NCBI GenBank assembly: GCA_946412445.1
Contig: CAMKHH010000091.1
Location: 1-5,671, forward strand
Direction: 5' to 3'
Source: an uncultured Eubacterium sp.
Lineage (GTDB): Bacteria; Bacillota; Clostridia; Lachnospirales; Lachnospiraceae
DNA length: 5,671 nucleotides
Below the pieces are notes generated by a model. It did not search any database, was not told where the DNA came from, and worked only from the letters and a program-made list of their open reading frames with translations. The translations under genes and the position numbers were made by a program. Of this stretch, positions 5,671-5,671 are shown piece by piece. Position 1 is the first letter of the stretch. Each line of letters opens with the position of its first letter.

Positions 5671-5671
5671 A

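Noticed and set aside
1..5671. CRISPR arrays, tRNA or rRNA genes, transposons, defence systems
   Set aside because: No repeat-spacer pattern, tRNA-like fold, transposase or defence-type protein was found; almost all the sequence is taken up by five recognised housekeeping or metabolic genes.

Overview
The window looks like an ordinary chromosomal stretch from a strict anaerobe of the Clostridia, plausibly a Lachnospiraceae-like gut fermenter. The reasons are an [FeFe]-hydrogenase operon of the NAD-linked trimeric type, strong AGGAGG ribosome binding sites, AT-rich spacers with sigma-A-like promoters, moderate overall GC, and a clostridial-style acyl carrier protein. The taxon is inferred from style only; no marker gene here settles it.

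Layout, all genes on the + strand. (1) Positions 1-1057: the 3' part of a SEDS-family membrane protein (FtsW/RodA/SpoVE type). The reading frame is open to the left edge and the residues before the first ATG still look like the family, so the gene starts outside the window. (2) Positions 1058-1154: a spacer with a near-consensus promoter (TTGACA-17-TAAAAT) and an imperfect palindrome touching the next ribosome binding site. (3) Positions 1155-1388: a 77-residue acyl carrier protein, followed by a clear rho-independent terminator at 1419-1459. (4) Positions 1460-1563: an intergenic control region with an 18-bp inverted repeat, a candidate promoter and a weak Rex-like sequence. (5) Positions 1564-5624: a tight three-gene operon encoding HydC (NuoE-like), HydB (NuoF-like) and HydA (catalytic [FeFe]-hydrogenase). 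The first two genes overlap by 4 bases and the last two are 12 bases apart. (6) Positions 5633-5670: an 18-bp perfect-stem hairpin right after hydA, probably the operon terminator, with its expected T-tract cut off by the window edge.

The three Hyd proteins should form one soluble cytoplasmic complex. HydB binds FMN and NAD(H). HydC and the extra domains of HydB carry iron-sulfur clusters. HydA carries a chain of clusters leading to the H-cluster. In characterised homologues (Thermotoga maritima, Acetobacterium woodii) such HydABC complexes couple NADH and reduced ferredoxin oxidation to H2 formation, or the reverse, by electron bifurcation. Every cluster ligand I looked for is present. The system is recognisable rather than new. 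The points worth a second look are the control region upstream of hydC, the short HydA without a C-terminal [2Fe-2S] domain, and the absence of a separate HndB/HydD-type subunit.
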